A stretch of 29,391 nucleotides of DNA from a virus. Shown here in pieces: positions 1 through 9,300 of this stretch (position 1 is its first letter; the number at the start of each line of letters is the position of its first letter). The notes under the pieces are model-generated. The model saw only the letters and a list, made by a program, of their open reading frames with translations, searched no databases and was not told the origin of the DNA. The DNA is taken from positions 1-29,391 of IMG/VR virus record IMGVR_UViG_3300030107_003937; one strand, 5' to 3'. The position numbers and the translations under genes are program-made.

Positions 1-10
1 TAATGACGCA

Positions 11-1414
11 ATGCTCGAACTAACGAGCAAAGTCGATTGGGAAATGGGGAGGAGAGATTTTCGTTTCTTTTTTGAGGACATCTGTAAATTCCAATTAGCC
101 CATTTTCACAAAGAATGGTATGAAAATGCAGAGAAATACAACAAAGTGTGTGTAATTGCAAGTCGTGATCACGGTAAATCGGTATTCTTTCGATGTTATC
201 TCCTATGGAAAATGGCATACAATCCAGGAACAGAAGTCCTGTTTTTCAGCCACAGTCAGCATCAATCAATAGATCATATGGGCAAAATGGATGAATTGAT
301 CGTCACCACTCCTGCCTTAGCCCATCTAAAACCGAAAAGAGGATGGGCGAAGCAATTGTTCAAGATGACAAATAAATCATCCATACGAGCTATGTCCATA
401 GGAAAAGCGGTTCGTGGTGCTCACCCCGACATAGTTGTCCTGGATGACATTCTATCAAGTGAAGCCGATACTCAATTGAAATCCATATCTACATGGTTTT
501 ACACTGCATTACTTCCTGTTCTCCACCACACGGCTCAAATGTGCGTTGTAGGAACTCCTTTCTCATATACTGACCTTTATTCAGAATTGAAAGGATTAGA
601 TGGTTATTGCGTAAGAGAGTATCCTGCAATTAGTGAAGAAACAGGTGATCCTTTGTGGCCCGAGCGTTGGAGTTTGGAAGCACTCAACACTAGGCGGGGC
701 GAAATGACTTCAATAGCATTCACCAGAGAGTATCTATGCAAACCAATAGCGAGCGAGTCAAGCCTATTCCCCGAGGAGATGCTTGATAGGGTCAAAGATG
801 ACTCGCTTGCGCTTTCGTATTATCCCGATCCGGATGAGTCATTGAATTACTACATTGGATGGGATCCGGCAATTAGTGCAGATAGGAGTGCAGACTATAC
901 TTGTATGATAGTCATAGGCATGGATGAGAATAGGCATAAGAGAATAGTCCATGTCCACCATGAGAAAAACATGAATTTCAATCAACAGATTGACAAGATC
1001 ATTGAATTGAATGCCCGATTTAATCCTGTCATTATTGAATTGGAAACAAACAACTTCGCTATGGCTTTCAACCAGGTCTTGCAAGAAATCAGCGATTTGC
1101 CTATCAAACCATTCAACATGAGCCGTATGAAAAAAGAGGCTCTAATGCACACGCTTCAACTTCATTTTGAGCAGAAGCACCTAATCATCCCATACAAAGA
1201 TGAAGGAGCAACAAGAAGGCACATGAATACCATGTTAAGTGAACTTTCATTCTTTACCATGCTTGAAAATGGAAAGATGGAAAGTCTTGGTCGGCATGAT
1301 GACATGGTGATCGCCCTTGCACTTTCGGTACAGGCGACTAAGGAATATCGGGAAAACATCATTATCCTAGATGGTGAGACATGGAAGAATAGGTTGGGGT
1401 GGGTCGATGCGTGA
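11..1414 (+). CDS. terL: Terminase large subunit (DNA-packaging ATPase/nuclease)
   Basis: This is the motor that pumps viral DNA through the portal into the procapsid and cuts the concatemer. The N-terminal ATPase shows a Walker A-like motif ASRDHGKS (residues 50-57), a Walker B run IVVLDD (141-146) and a GTP coupling motif (181-183). The C-terminal RNase H-like nuclease shows acidic residues at D285 (in YIGWDPAIS), E344 (in VIIELETNNF) and D430/D431 (in GRHDDMVIALAL), as in T4-type large terminases. At 467 residues its length is normal for the family. The ATG at 11 is the first start visible, but no in-frame stop precedes it within the window, so the true start could lie upstream. It overlaps the next gene by 8 nt. 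The family call is firm; the exact start is not. Confidence 0.93.
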   Translation: MLELTSKVDWEMGRRDFRFFFEDICKFQLAHFHKEWYENAEKYNKVCVIASRDHGKSVFFRCYLLWKMAYNPGTEVLFFSHSQHQSIDHMGKMDELIVTTPALAHLKPKRGWAKQLFKMTNKSSIRAMSIGKAVRGAHPDIVVLDDILSSEADTQLKSISTWFYTALLPVLHHTAQMCVVGTPFSYTDLYSELKGLDGYCVREYPAISEETGDPLWPERWSLEALNTRRGEMTSIAFTREYLCKPIASESSLFPEEMLDRVKDDSLALSYYPDPDESLNYYIGWDPAISADRSADYTCMIVIGMDENRHKRIVHVHHEKNMNFNQQIDKIIELNARFNPVIIELETNNFAMAFNQVLQEISDLPIKPFNMSRMKKEALMHTLQLHFEQKHLIIPYKDEGATRRHMNTMLSELSFFTMLENGKMESLGRHDDMVIALALSVQATKEYRENIIILDGETWKNRLGWVDA

Positions 1415-2807
1415 TTACCTGCAACCCATTGAAGGGGTAGAGGATTTGACGGATTCAGTAGAGAAGATTGCACCCGCTATAGGTGCTGCTATTATGTCCG
1501 GAGGTAGAGCAGTTATGTCATCTCCAACTGGTCGTAAAGTAGTAGCTCAAGGTGCAATGATGGGCGTTGATGCACTCAAGAATAAATTGCAACAGAAACA
1601 AGAAGAAACTCAACAGGCAGAAGAAGAGTTGAGAATGGCAGAGGAACAACAGGCTCAACAGGAACAACAAAATCAAACAATGCCGGATCAACCTGCAACA
1701 GAAGAAGGCCAGGGAGCGGAGATTACAGGGATGCAGAATCCCGATAGCCCTCCTCCTACGGATCAGGAAGGAACAGAACTTCCTACCGAAGCACCTGCTC
1801 CGCCTCAAGTTCCATTGATCAAATATCGTACATGGTTTCCAGAACATTTTGGCATGACGGGGAGAGAAGTCACTGAAATTCTTGTTAAGGCTAAAGAAAA
1901 CAAGGTTTTGGATGCTATTCAACCTCTTTTGAAATTAGAGAAACAGGCAATCCTGGATCAGTTTGTTGGAGTGGATCCTCAGTTGTACAATGAATTGCCA
2001 TTAACTGATTTGGACTACGATGCTTTGAATCAAAACTCAGAACGATTAAATCTGCCATTTAGGAGATTTGTGAAAACATGGGAAAGTGATAGTAGTGAAG
2101 AAAGCAGAGAGTCTGCAACACGAACCTGGAGAACCACTATTGACAAGTCAGAAAGATTGTCGCACCGTGAAAGATCTATACTCAATGGTTGTAGAGGCAT
2201 ACTCGCTGAAAGAGGGGCTTTGAATGCTCAGACACTAAAGGCATATGGCATTCAAGCAAGCCCCGCAGAAATCTCATCTTTGATTAAATCTCACGGATTC
2301 CTCTTTGACATTATTTCTATTGGTCAATTTACCAAGTCACAGGGGCGTGGTTTATTCTATGACATTAGACGAGGTGATGTAATTCTCAAAGATGCAGATT
2401 CTTTCTTAGCAGGTCTGATAGAGAACGGTGGTAGGTTCAAATTTGATTCCAGGCTATATCCCAGGCTTGAAATTGATTTCAGAGCACCTACTGCTCCCTG
2501 GTATGTGGAGGCACTAAACAAACAAGGATTAGGAAATGTAAGTGCAAAAGGAAGAGGTCTTGTAATTGAGGGCCAGGATTCAGTAAAGAAGGCTCTTGAG
2601 ATTGCAGAACCACATTTGAATGGAAATAGTAGGGGCTTCCCATCAGCTAGAAATATGTTGAAAGCCTTGAGAGGAGATAACGATACTCTCATGGTAATTG
2701 CGTATGAATCGCTAAACAAGACCGAAAAGACCCAATTACTCCGCAAACACAAATTAAGTGTTGATGACTTCGACCAAATGAGAGAGGAGGTGCTGGCAAG
2801 TGGTTGA
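1407..2807 (+). CDS. Packaging-cluster protein with wHTH and degenerate LAGLIDADG-fold domain
   Basis: The function is unproven. I place the start at ATG 1407 (466 aa), behind a G-rich GGGTGGG stretch and overlapping terL by 8 nt; an in-frame ATG at 1371 would give a much longer overlap. Residues 18-57 are rich in small residues. Residues 58-90 form a Gln/Glu-rich likely coiled coil, and 91-137 are Pro/Glu-rich. Residues 252-325 read as a winged helix-turn-helix (helices near 256-269, 273-281 and 285-296, then a wing). Residues 329-421 match the LAGLIDADG fold: FLAGLIENGG (333-342), strands such as YPRLEIDF (351-358) and LVIEG (385-389), then EPHLNG (401-406) and a closing helix. The usual catalytic Asp at position 8 of the motif is Gly341, so it is probably not a nuclease. 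Lying between terminase and portal, it may bind DNA, for example as a small-terminase analogue. That role is inference. Confidence 0.72.
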   Translation: MRDYLQPIEGVEDLTDSVEKIAPAIGAAIMSGGRAVMSSPTGRKVVAQGAMMGVDALKNKLQQKQEETQQAEEELRMAEEQQAQQEQQNQTMPDQPATEEGQGAEITGMQNPDSPPPTDQEGTELPTEAPAPPQVPLIKYRTWFPEHFGMTGREVTEILVKAKENKVLDAIQPLLKLEKQAILDQFVGVDPQLYNELPLTDLDYDALNQNSERLNLPFRRFVKTWESDSSEESRESATRTWRTTIDKSERLSHRERSILNGCRGILAERGALNAQTLKAYGIQASPAEISSLIKSHGFLFDIISIGQFTKSQGRGLFYDIRRGDVILKDADSFLAGLIENGGRFKFDSRLYPRLEIDFRAPTAPWYVEALNKQGLGNVSAKGRGLVIEGQDSVKKALEIAEPHLNGNSRGFPSARNMLKALRGDNDTLMVIAYESLNKTEKTQLLRKHKLSVDDFDQMREEVLASG

Positions 2808-4308
2808 TAGTAAGAAAATGGAGCGAATGTTTGCTGCCATAGGGATGGACATGGAAAGGCATAACACTCCAATACCATCTATGCCTCTCTTTACAGAAGG
2901 TGTGCAAGAACCCCCTCTTCTCCAGGGAATAACTATTCCTGCACTCTATGCAGCAGCATACGAATGCATGGTTTTGAGATCAATTCTCAATCATCTATGT
3001 GTTGAGACATTCCGTAAGGGATGGGAATGGAAAGCGAAGTTTGTTTCTAAATGCGTTGAATGTGAAGCCGAATTTCATCAAGAAGTGGATTCATGCAAGG
3101 CTTGTGGTAGTGAGGTTCGCAAGGCCGATAAATCTCAAATTGAGTATGCTGATGCCATTCTCAAAAATGGCAACCGCATGACTCAGAATTTCATTGATGT
3201 CCTAAGAGAAGTTGAAATGGATCTAAACATTGTTGATGATGCATACCTGGTCTTGACGAAGGAGTATTTCATTGACCCCGCTACTAAGCAACCCATGTTT
3301 TTCAGAATAAGAGAAGTATCCAGGGCGGATCCAATTTTCATGCGTATTATTTCAGATAAGAGAGGGATTAGAGGTGGTTCTCAATATACGAGCCTCATTG
3401 ATCGCTCGTTTAGAACCAGTGATCCTGATGCAGTATGTCCTGTATCTGGTATGCAAGTAGTGCCGATTCATTACATCAACCTAGCAGGTGTGGGCAACGG
3501 CCAAGTCTATACTGAGGGCGAAATAATCCATATTAGCAAGTGGTCTCCATCTAAATTGTATGGAAGAAGCCCTGTTGCAACTATGTGGCGACAAGTGAAT
3601 ACTCTCATTGCTATGGATAACTATGTGTATTCCGCATATCAGAAGAGGAGAATGCCTCGTGGCGTTATGGTCATTAAATCATCCAACATGGAAACCGTTG
3701 AAAGGACGGCCAGGAATATCCAGGAGCATCTTGAGCGTGATCCTAGCTATGTACCTACAATTGGCGTTGAAACCGAATCGGGTCGTGGTGGACTTGAGTA
3801 TGTCCGTATGATGGATACCCTGGAAGAATTGCAGTATATCCCAATCAAGGATGACATACGGCAACGCATATCTGCATACTATGGGGTTTCTAACGTGTTC
3901 ATGAATGATGTATCGGGAGGGGGTCTAAACAACGAGGGTATGCAGATCGTAGTCACGAATCGTGCGTTAGCCTATGCTCAGTCAATATACAACAGGCATC
4001 TATTCCCTCTTTTACTTGATGCCTTTGGCGTGAATGAATGGACTATCACATTGAATCCTCATGAGGAAGAAGATGAAATCATGCGATTCCGCAGGGATGA
4101 GATGGCTATCCGCAATATGATGCAGATGAAGCAAGCAGGATACAAAGCAAACCTAAGAGATCAGATTGATGATAAATTCCTTGAGTTTGATTACCAAGAA
4201 CCGGATCCGGCAGAAGTAGCCGCCGAGCAACAAGCGGCTGCAGCCGAACAAGGAGGCGGTGGTGCTGCTCCTCCTGGTGCGCCCCCTGAAGGTGGTGCGC
4301 CTCAATGA
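2800..4308 (+). CDS. Portal protein with inserted zinc ribbon
   Basis: The portal forms the ring at the capsid vertex through which DNA enters and to which the tail attaches. The call rests on its place after terL, its length (502 aa), and features typical of portals: IHISKWSP followed by LYGRSPV in the middle, a long helical stretch with RRMPRGVMVIK, the segment SAYYGVSNVFMND, and an acidic helical C-terminus. A CxxC-x10-CxxC cluster (C85, C88, C99, C102) near the N-terminus looks like a zinc ribbon, which is unusual for portals. The last ~30 residues are Ala/Gly/Pro/Gln-rich. The GTG at 2800 is chosen because AGAGGAGG (2783-2790) sits 9 nt upstream; the first in-frame ATG (2818) is too far from it. 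It overlaps the previous gene by 8 nt and the next by 4 nt. Confidence 0.83.
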   Translation: MVDSKKMERMFAAIGMDMERHNTPIPSMPLFTEGVQEPPLLQGITIPALYAAAYECMVLRSILNHLCVETFRKGWEWKAKFVSKCVECEAEFHQEVDSCKACGSEVRKADKSQIEYADAILKNGNRMTQNFIDVLREVEMDLNIVDDAYLVLTKEYFIDPATKQPMFFRIREVSRADPIFMRIISDKRGIRGGSQYTSLIDRSFRTSDPDAVCPVSGMQVVPIHYINLAGVGNGQVYTEGEIIHISKWSPSKLYGRSPVATMWRQVNTLIAMDNYVYSAYQKRRMPRGVMVIKSSNMETVERTARNIQEHLERDPSYVPTIGVETESGRGGLEYVRMMDTLEELQYIPIKDDIRQRISAYYGVSNVFMNDVSGGGLNNEGMQIVVTNRALAYAQSIYNRHLFPLLLDAFGVNEWTITLNPHEEEDEIMRFRRDEMAIRNMMQMKQAGYKANLRDQIDDKFLEFDYQEPDPAEVAAEQQAAAAEQGGGGAAPPGAPPEGGAPQ

Positions 4309-4610
4309 CGGCATTTGACAAAGCCTGGAAGGTCGTTAAGCGAGATGGCTTGGATTACGGACAACGCCCAATCAAAGAATCTGAGGCTATGACTCATGAT
4401 ACCGAGCTACCATCGCTCAAGACGATAGGAAGAAGCCAAAGGAAAGTCAGCAGGAAATCGGCGGGCAAATCCCCTACGGACATTGGACGAGTCAGTGGCG
4501 CACCTTCGGCCATGCAATCAAGGAAAAACTCCACAGATCATAAGAAAACTGTTGCAGAAGTCAATGTGGATGCCGCTCTTAGGAATGCAGGAGCGAAGGG
4601 GCAACGATAG
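4305..4610 (+). CDS. Small basic protein of unknown function
   Basis: I do not recognise the family. It is a 101-residue protein, rich in Lys, Arg and Ser in the middle (residues 42-82), with a short N-terminal helix-like segment FDKAWKVVKRDGLDYGQRP. It has no Cys cluster, signal peptide or membrane segment. The ATG overlaps the portal stop as ATGA, with AAGGTGGTG about 9 nt upstream, so it is probably translated by coupling to the portal gene. The basic, probably disordered middle would suit binding to DNA or to an acidic protein inside the capsid, but that is a guess. Position and coupling make it a real gene of the head cluster. Confidence 0.6.
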   Translation: MTAFDKAWKVVKRDGLDYGQRPIKESEAMTHDTELPSLKTIGRSQRKVSRKSAGKSPTDIGRVSGAPSAMQSRKNSTDHKKTVAEVNVDAALRNAGAKGQR

Positions 4611-4655
4611 GATAACAATCATTAACGATGGAAAATTTAGGAGCGAGTGAGCGAC

Positions 4656-5006
4656 ATGAGCGAAGGCGATTTGTATGGACTTGAAAAAATGGATCCAATG
4701 GCTCGCAGAGCATTGGCATCTGTTGAGGCTATGTTGAAGGCGATTGATCACAATAATAGGGATGATATTGAGAAGCATCTGAATAATGCTAAGAATGCAC
4801 TCAGTAGCCTGGGCGAAGGTCTTGACCTTCATGACAAACTCGTCAAAGCATTATCAAAGAAGTCAGCCGATGCACTCCAGGTCGGTGTGATAAGGAAGTT
4901 CGACAACACCGATGGTGCGCTTGATGCCAATGATGGTGCAATAGCCCTCGGTGTAGTCCGTGCGGGCAGAACCGACAAGGTGTTCCGCCCACATGAAGTC
5001 TATTGA
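4656..5006 (+). CDS. Hypothetical small head-cluster protein
   Basis: Family not recognised; about 116 residues from ATG 4656. The first two thirds are helical (for example ARRALASVEAMLKAIDHNN, then DIEKHLNNAKNALSSLGEG). The C-terminal third, from ALQVGVIRKFD onward, looks like short beta strands. A GTG at 4647 is in frame. The GGAG at 4640-4643 lies 3 nt from that GTG and 12 nt from the ATG, so neither spacing is ideal and the start is uncertain by three codons. It sits between the small basic protein and another small helical protein, in the stretch between portal and protease where viruses often keep minor head proteins. Confidence 0.6.
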   Translation: MSEGDLYGLEKMDPMARRALASVEAMLKAIDHNNRDDIEKHLNNAKNALSSLGEGLDLHDKLVKALSKKSADALQVGVIRKFDNTDGALDANDGAIALGVVRAGRTDKVFRPHEVY

Positions 5007-5015
5007 GGGAAAAGC

Positions 5016-5498
5016 ATGGCATACGAAGCAAACGGATCGGTGATGGAACGCCTCCGAGCATTGCGTGTGCGTGACGATATAATCCGTAAGCAAGAAACAG
5101 ACCCTATGGGTATGATGGATGCAGGGGTTCAGAATGTTCCTGGCCCAAATGGTGCAGAAGGTGTGCCTCAACATATGTTAGGAGCAGGTACTCCATCTGC
5201 TCTTGGACAAATCTGGACTCAGATTGATGAACAGGCCCTTAACGCCGTTTTAGATGTCGTAAGCCAGGGTGAAAGAATAGCGAGTACATATGCGGGTGCG
5301 AACATAGACATGGGATACTCCAATGAACTTGATGCGGATTTCTTGCAATTTAGAAGCAAAGTCGGAGAACTAAAGAAAATAGCTAGAGCATTGAGAGAGA
5401 AGCACAAGGCACTTAGCACCCATGATCCAACTCAAATGGCTAACAACCAAACAAATGGCAATCTAATGGATATGGCCGGAGGCGGAGGTGCGTTTTGA
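5016..5498 (+). CDS. Hypothetical small helical head-cluster protein
   Basis: Family not recognised; 160 residues. The N-terminal half is rich in Gly, Met and Pro and probably flexible. Residues 70-135 are mostly helical and charged (QIDEQALNAVLDVVSQGERI, then ADFLQFRSKVGELKKIARAL), ending in a Gly-rich tail GGGGAF. The start ATG has GAGGGA about 6 nt upstream. The stop codon shares one base with the next start. There are no membrane segments or Cys. It is most likely a minor virion or assembly protein; this rests only on gene position. Confidence 0.6.
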   Translation: MAYEANGSVMERLRALRVRDDIIRKQETDPMGMMDAGVQNVPGPNGAEGVPQHMLGAGTPSALGQIWTQIDEQALNAVLDVVSQGERIASTYAGANIDMGYSNELDADFLQFRSKVGELKKIARALREKHKALSTHDPTQMANNQTNGNLMDMAGGGGAF

Positions 5499-5830
5499 TG
5501 GCAGACAAAGATGATGCGATGGACATAGCCAAAGCGGCCATTGAAGAGGCTAAGGCTCTCAAAGAGGAGCTACAATTGGTTAAGATGGAAAGAGATGAAT
5601 TGAGGAAGGCCATAGAGGATCCGACTGAGGTGATGAAATCCCAGGGATGGATGCAATATATCACCCCTCATGCAGAAGAGGCATTCGACCCATTGAATAG
5701 GAACGCAGGGGATGAGCAATCATTTAGTGGCCCTTTCCAGGGTAGTGGCGACCTGATCACAAAAGGTGCTCGGTCACGCTTTGAGGAAATCAGAGAATGG
5801 GAAGAAGCAGAGAGGATGATGAGAGAATGA
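5498..5830 (+). CDS. Small coiled-coil protein
   Basis: Family not recognised; 110 residues from ATG 5498. Residues 8-45 form a strongly predicted coiled coil (AKAAIEEAKALKEELQ followed by LVKMERDELRKAIED). The C-terminus is also charged and helical (RSRFEEIREWEEAERMM). A TTG codon immediately before the ATG is in frame, but the ATG is better placed behind GGAGGCGGAGG (5479-5489), about 8 nt away. The gene shares one base with the preceding stop and overlaps the next gene by 4 nt, so all three are probably translated by coupling. It may be a scaffold or oligomerising helper. Confidence 0.6.
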   Translation: MADKDDAMDIAKAAIEEAKALKEELQLVKMERDELRKAIEDPTEVMKSQGWMQYITPHAEEAFDPLNRNAGDEQSFSGPFQGSGDLITKGARSRFEEIREWEEAERMMRE

Positions 5831-6345
5831 GATTCGTTGATCCAATGAAAGATACGCCAGAAGGCAAACTATTGGCTATTGTGAGAGATATAGAGAAAGC
5901 AGTAGGAATAAGGAAGAATTCGAATTACAATACCGAGTGCAACATGGGGTGTGAAGATCCTGAGTGCAAGACTTGTGGGCCGGATGTCAAGAAGTATGTC
6001 CAGGAATCATCGGTTGATAATGTCAAACCGACCTTTGTGGAAATATCCGGTAAAACGGAGATACCTGCAACAGGATATACTGGGAACCAGGTTCTTCCAT
6101 ATTCAGAAGATGGCCCGTCTGCTAAACCGATAAGTGAGGTATTCAAAATGCCATCAGTATCCCAAACAGGATATGACAAGAGTTCATCATCTACGCATAT
6201 GCACTACAACGATGGTGGCGATTATGACTACAGGGCCAAGATTGAGGAATCATTGGCTACTATCAAGAAGGATGCAAATGCAGGACAACTTGGCCTAGTC
6301 CATGAAATCGCGGGACAAATTGAAGCAATCTATTCCCGCCTATGA
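5827..6345 (+). CDS. Hypothetical protein with Cys4 cluster
   Basis: Family not recognised; 172 residues from ATG 5827, which overlaps the previous stop as ATGA and has GAGG (5812-5815) about 11 nt upstream. An in-frame ATG at 5797 would overlap the previous gene by 34 nt and is less likely. Four cysteines in CNMGCEDPECKTCG (C38, C42, C47, C50) could bind a metal ion. The middle (70-140) is polar and Ser/Gly-rich and looks flexible. The last ~35 residues are helical (AKIEESLATIKKDA, then GLVHEIAGQIEAIYSRL). It closes the group of five small genes between portal and the 1102-residue protein. Confidence 0.58.
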   Translation: MRFVDPMKDTPEGKLLAIVRDIEKAVGIRKNSNYNTECNMGCEDPECKTCGPDVKKYVQESSVDNVKPTFVEISGKTEIPATGYTGNQVLPYSEDGPSAKPISEVFKMPSVSQTGYDKSSSSTHMHYNDGGDYDYRAKIEESLATIKKDANAGQLGLVHEIAGQIEAIYSRL

Positions 6346-6354
6346 GGTGGGAAG

Positions 6355-9300
6355 ATGAGTGATTATGTCAAACACAGGACTGATGTGGTTCTTTCATCAA
6401 TAATGGGCCTTGAGCCTCCTATGGATGATTACCTCAAAAGCCTTGATGGGAACATAATCACGAAAGAAGATTTGGCCGCTATGGCAATGACGGCGAATGC
6501 ACCGATCTATTCAATGAGGGATCTTGGTTCGGCTTTGCCTCCTTCTCAAATGGTGATCCCTGATGATTATCAATCATACCTGGCAGGACATTCCAAGATT
6601 AGCACATCTCCTTTGAAGGATTGGCCTATGGTGGATGAAAACAATGATTTCGGTGAACATCATCCATTCGGCATGAATTCAAATTGCTGTCCTTTATTGC
6701 AGAATGCGGCTCATGGCGAGCCTCATTATGTGGATCACTTGTTTGATTTCATCACCCATGCTGCAGAAAATCACAAGGAAAATGAACGCATGAATAAATT
6801 ATCTGGGGAAGATGCCATGCTTTTTGGCAATCCGGATGTTTCTATGCTTGATCTGTACAACAAAGATATGAATCGAGATTATGGTGCGGATGAGAATTGG
6901 GAACAACAGAAAAGAGAATACCTTGCTAATGAGTTTGGGCTTCTTCCTTTTCTGTTTGGCTTGGAATGGCACAGTCCTGGAGAAGCTGAGAGATTCTATG
7001 ACATTCTTTCTAATTTGAGTCAAACATCGGATCCGGAAAGTCCAGAAGCCAGGAGTCTGTTCAACAGAATGCAGGAGAAAACAGGAATCAAGTGGGATAG
7101 GTATCTCCGAAATTGGAGGGATAGATTCACACCGTTGTCTGCATGGTGGCAAAGGCCAAGCGATAGATCCGGCCCTACTGCATCTCCTCCGGCAGATTTA
7201 GCCAATGCTATGCTCACTTCTCCCTTCAGCAGTAATCAAGAACCAGGGCATAATTACCATTGGTGGGAGCCATATCAGTTTCATGGAGGTGTAGGAAGAA
7301 GCATTGATTCGTTGAAATCTGTAATGACTCAATCATATCCAGGTGTCTTTGGTGACAATTGGCTTAGTGATTTCTTACTTGAGGGAGTGCCTGTTGATGG
7401 GCCACATATGTTGTCCGGTTCGCATTTTCCTGCATCATCTAATTCAGCTCCGGAATTATCATCCGCCCTTTCATCACTTTCAACAGGGGATCAAAGTTTC
7501 GAGAGAAGAAGGGCTAATTGGACTCATGCTTCCATGCATAATCACCTTCATCCTTCTGAAATAAATGATGCAGAGGGTAGGATGACTATACCAACCGAGG
7601 CATTGTTGATGAGTAGGTTTGGCGATGATCTGATGAAGGTCACAGAATTAGGGAATCCAAAGGCAGGGAGGCTTAGAGAACAGCATCCCAATTCCAATAG
7701 TACCTACTATGATGTGCATAATCGCCATGCAACCAATAGTGATCAGGCATTACAACAGGTCATGACGGATTTAGCAACCCAGGTTATGCAACAATTTGGT
7801 TCTGACATTTTTGCACCAGTAAATGGCGATGTGAATACCAATACAATTGCTAGAGGAAATATCGGGCAATTGGCCTCAGCCGCAAATCACCTATTGATGA
7901 GAGGAGAGGGTGTCCATGATGGAGAATACATGATCCCAGATGTTTCATCCGGTCAATTATCTCAGAAGATAGGGGCTTTTGGCCCTGTATCTCCTATGTC
8001 TGAATCTGTTGTCGCTCCGCTATTCAATTCCGGCAATACAGATTCCTGGGGTCATGAGATGCCCGCAACCTTGACTTACAAATGGGACAGGAATAGCAAT
8101 GGTTTGATTTGGGATAACAAGGAGTCGCCATTTACTATTCTTCAAAGAACGCCACATAAGGGATTGGTGAGTGCGGTGGATCCTAGTTTTGCAGATAAGC
8201 AAATCCATACAAAGAATAAGGAAATCAATGCGCTTTCAACAAATAGTCTTGGATATAGCAATCTGACATCGCTTCTTCACAAATCGGATGACTATGAATT
8301 AACAGGCATTTTTGATTCCATGATAGAACCCGCTCATGTAGTGCGTGATTTAGATGATATGGACACTCTCAAAGGCTTTAGTGGCGATTGGGTTGTTCAG
8401 AAGAAACCGAAAGGCAAGAGAGTTCTCGTGAAGAAATCTGGAAAAAGCATAGATCCCATTAGCTTACCAAGCAAGGTAAAGAAGTCATTGAAAGATACAA
8501 TCCAGGGAGATGCTACTTTTGATGGGTATGTCAGTGGCGATGTGCTTACTGTAGTGGATCTCCTGGTTCACAAAGATACAGATATGAGTCAAGAGCCGTT
8601 GTCAGATAGGGTTGATGCCCTCAGAACATTGTATTCAACCACCGATCATGTTGAGTTCCCTGCTCCTAATTCATGCGTGAATACTGACAAAGAGGGGCTA
8701 ATCAAGACTATTGCAAACTTAGATCGTACTGATTTATTGATTCGGGATGCCCAATCAACATTCATCAAAGGAAAAGAAGTGCATCCGAAGTGGATACTTT
8801 ACCCTCAAGATAAGATTAGCAAAGAAATGCCTCTCCCGCCTCTTCCCGAAATGAGTATTAGGAATTCAGATCTTGTTTTGGAGTATCCAGGGATATACAC
8901 TCCTGTTATTGTGAAAATTGAAAATGATGACAATGGGCCATATGTTGCAGAATACAACGGTTTGCCTCATCTCGTGAAACAGGCTCAAACCCAATTTAGA
9001 CTATGGAGTCCTGTTGCTGCTCATTATGTTGGTTTGCCTGATCAGGCTATCCCATCATATCGCAAACGCCCTTTGTTTAGGAAATCAATTGACAAAGCCC
9101 CAGAAGTAAATGTGCAAGGTGAGCATGATGATGAGGATAGTGTGTCTAACATCATGCGTCATGCCAGGAAAGCCATTACATCAGAAGAAAGGGCGTTGAA
9201 TGACAAGGAATTGATTGCTCATGTTGATGGTCTCACTCAAAGTATGCTTGACAAGTATGCAGGAGAGTATGGCCTGGAACACACGGAAGATGGCAAATGG

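Noticed and set aside
2391-2669. An active homing endonuclease or an intein
   Set aside because: The catalytic acidic residue is replaced by Gly, the frame is a free-standing gene rather than inserted in another protein, and no intein splice-junction residues (N-terminal Cys/Ser block, C-terminal HN) are seen.
604-2907. Several open frames on the minus strand across terL, the LAGLIDADG gene and portal, and similar ones throughout the window
   Set aside because: They lie fully opposite well-supported genes, have low-complexity or implausible compositions and no ribosome binding sites; they are shadows of the coding strand.
8332-8814. A working ATP-dependent DNA ligase
   Set aside because: Several catalytic residues of motifs I, III, IV and V are replaced, and no OB-fold domain is recognisable after it.
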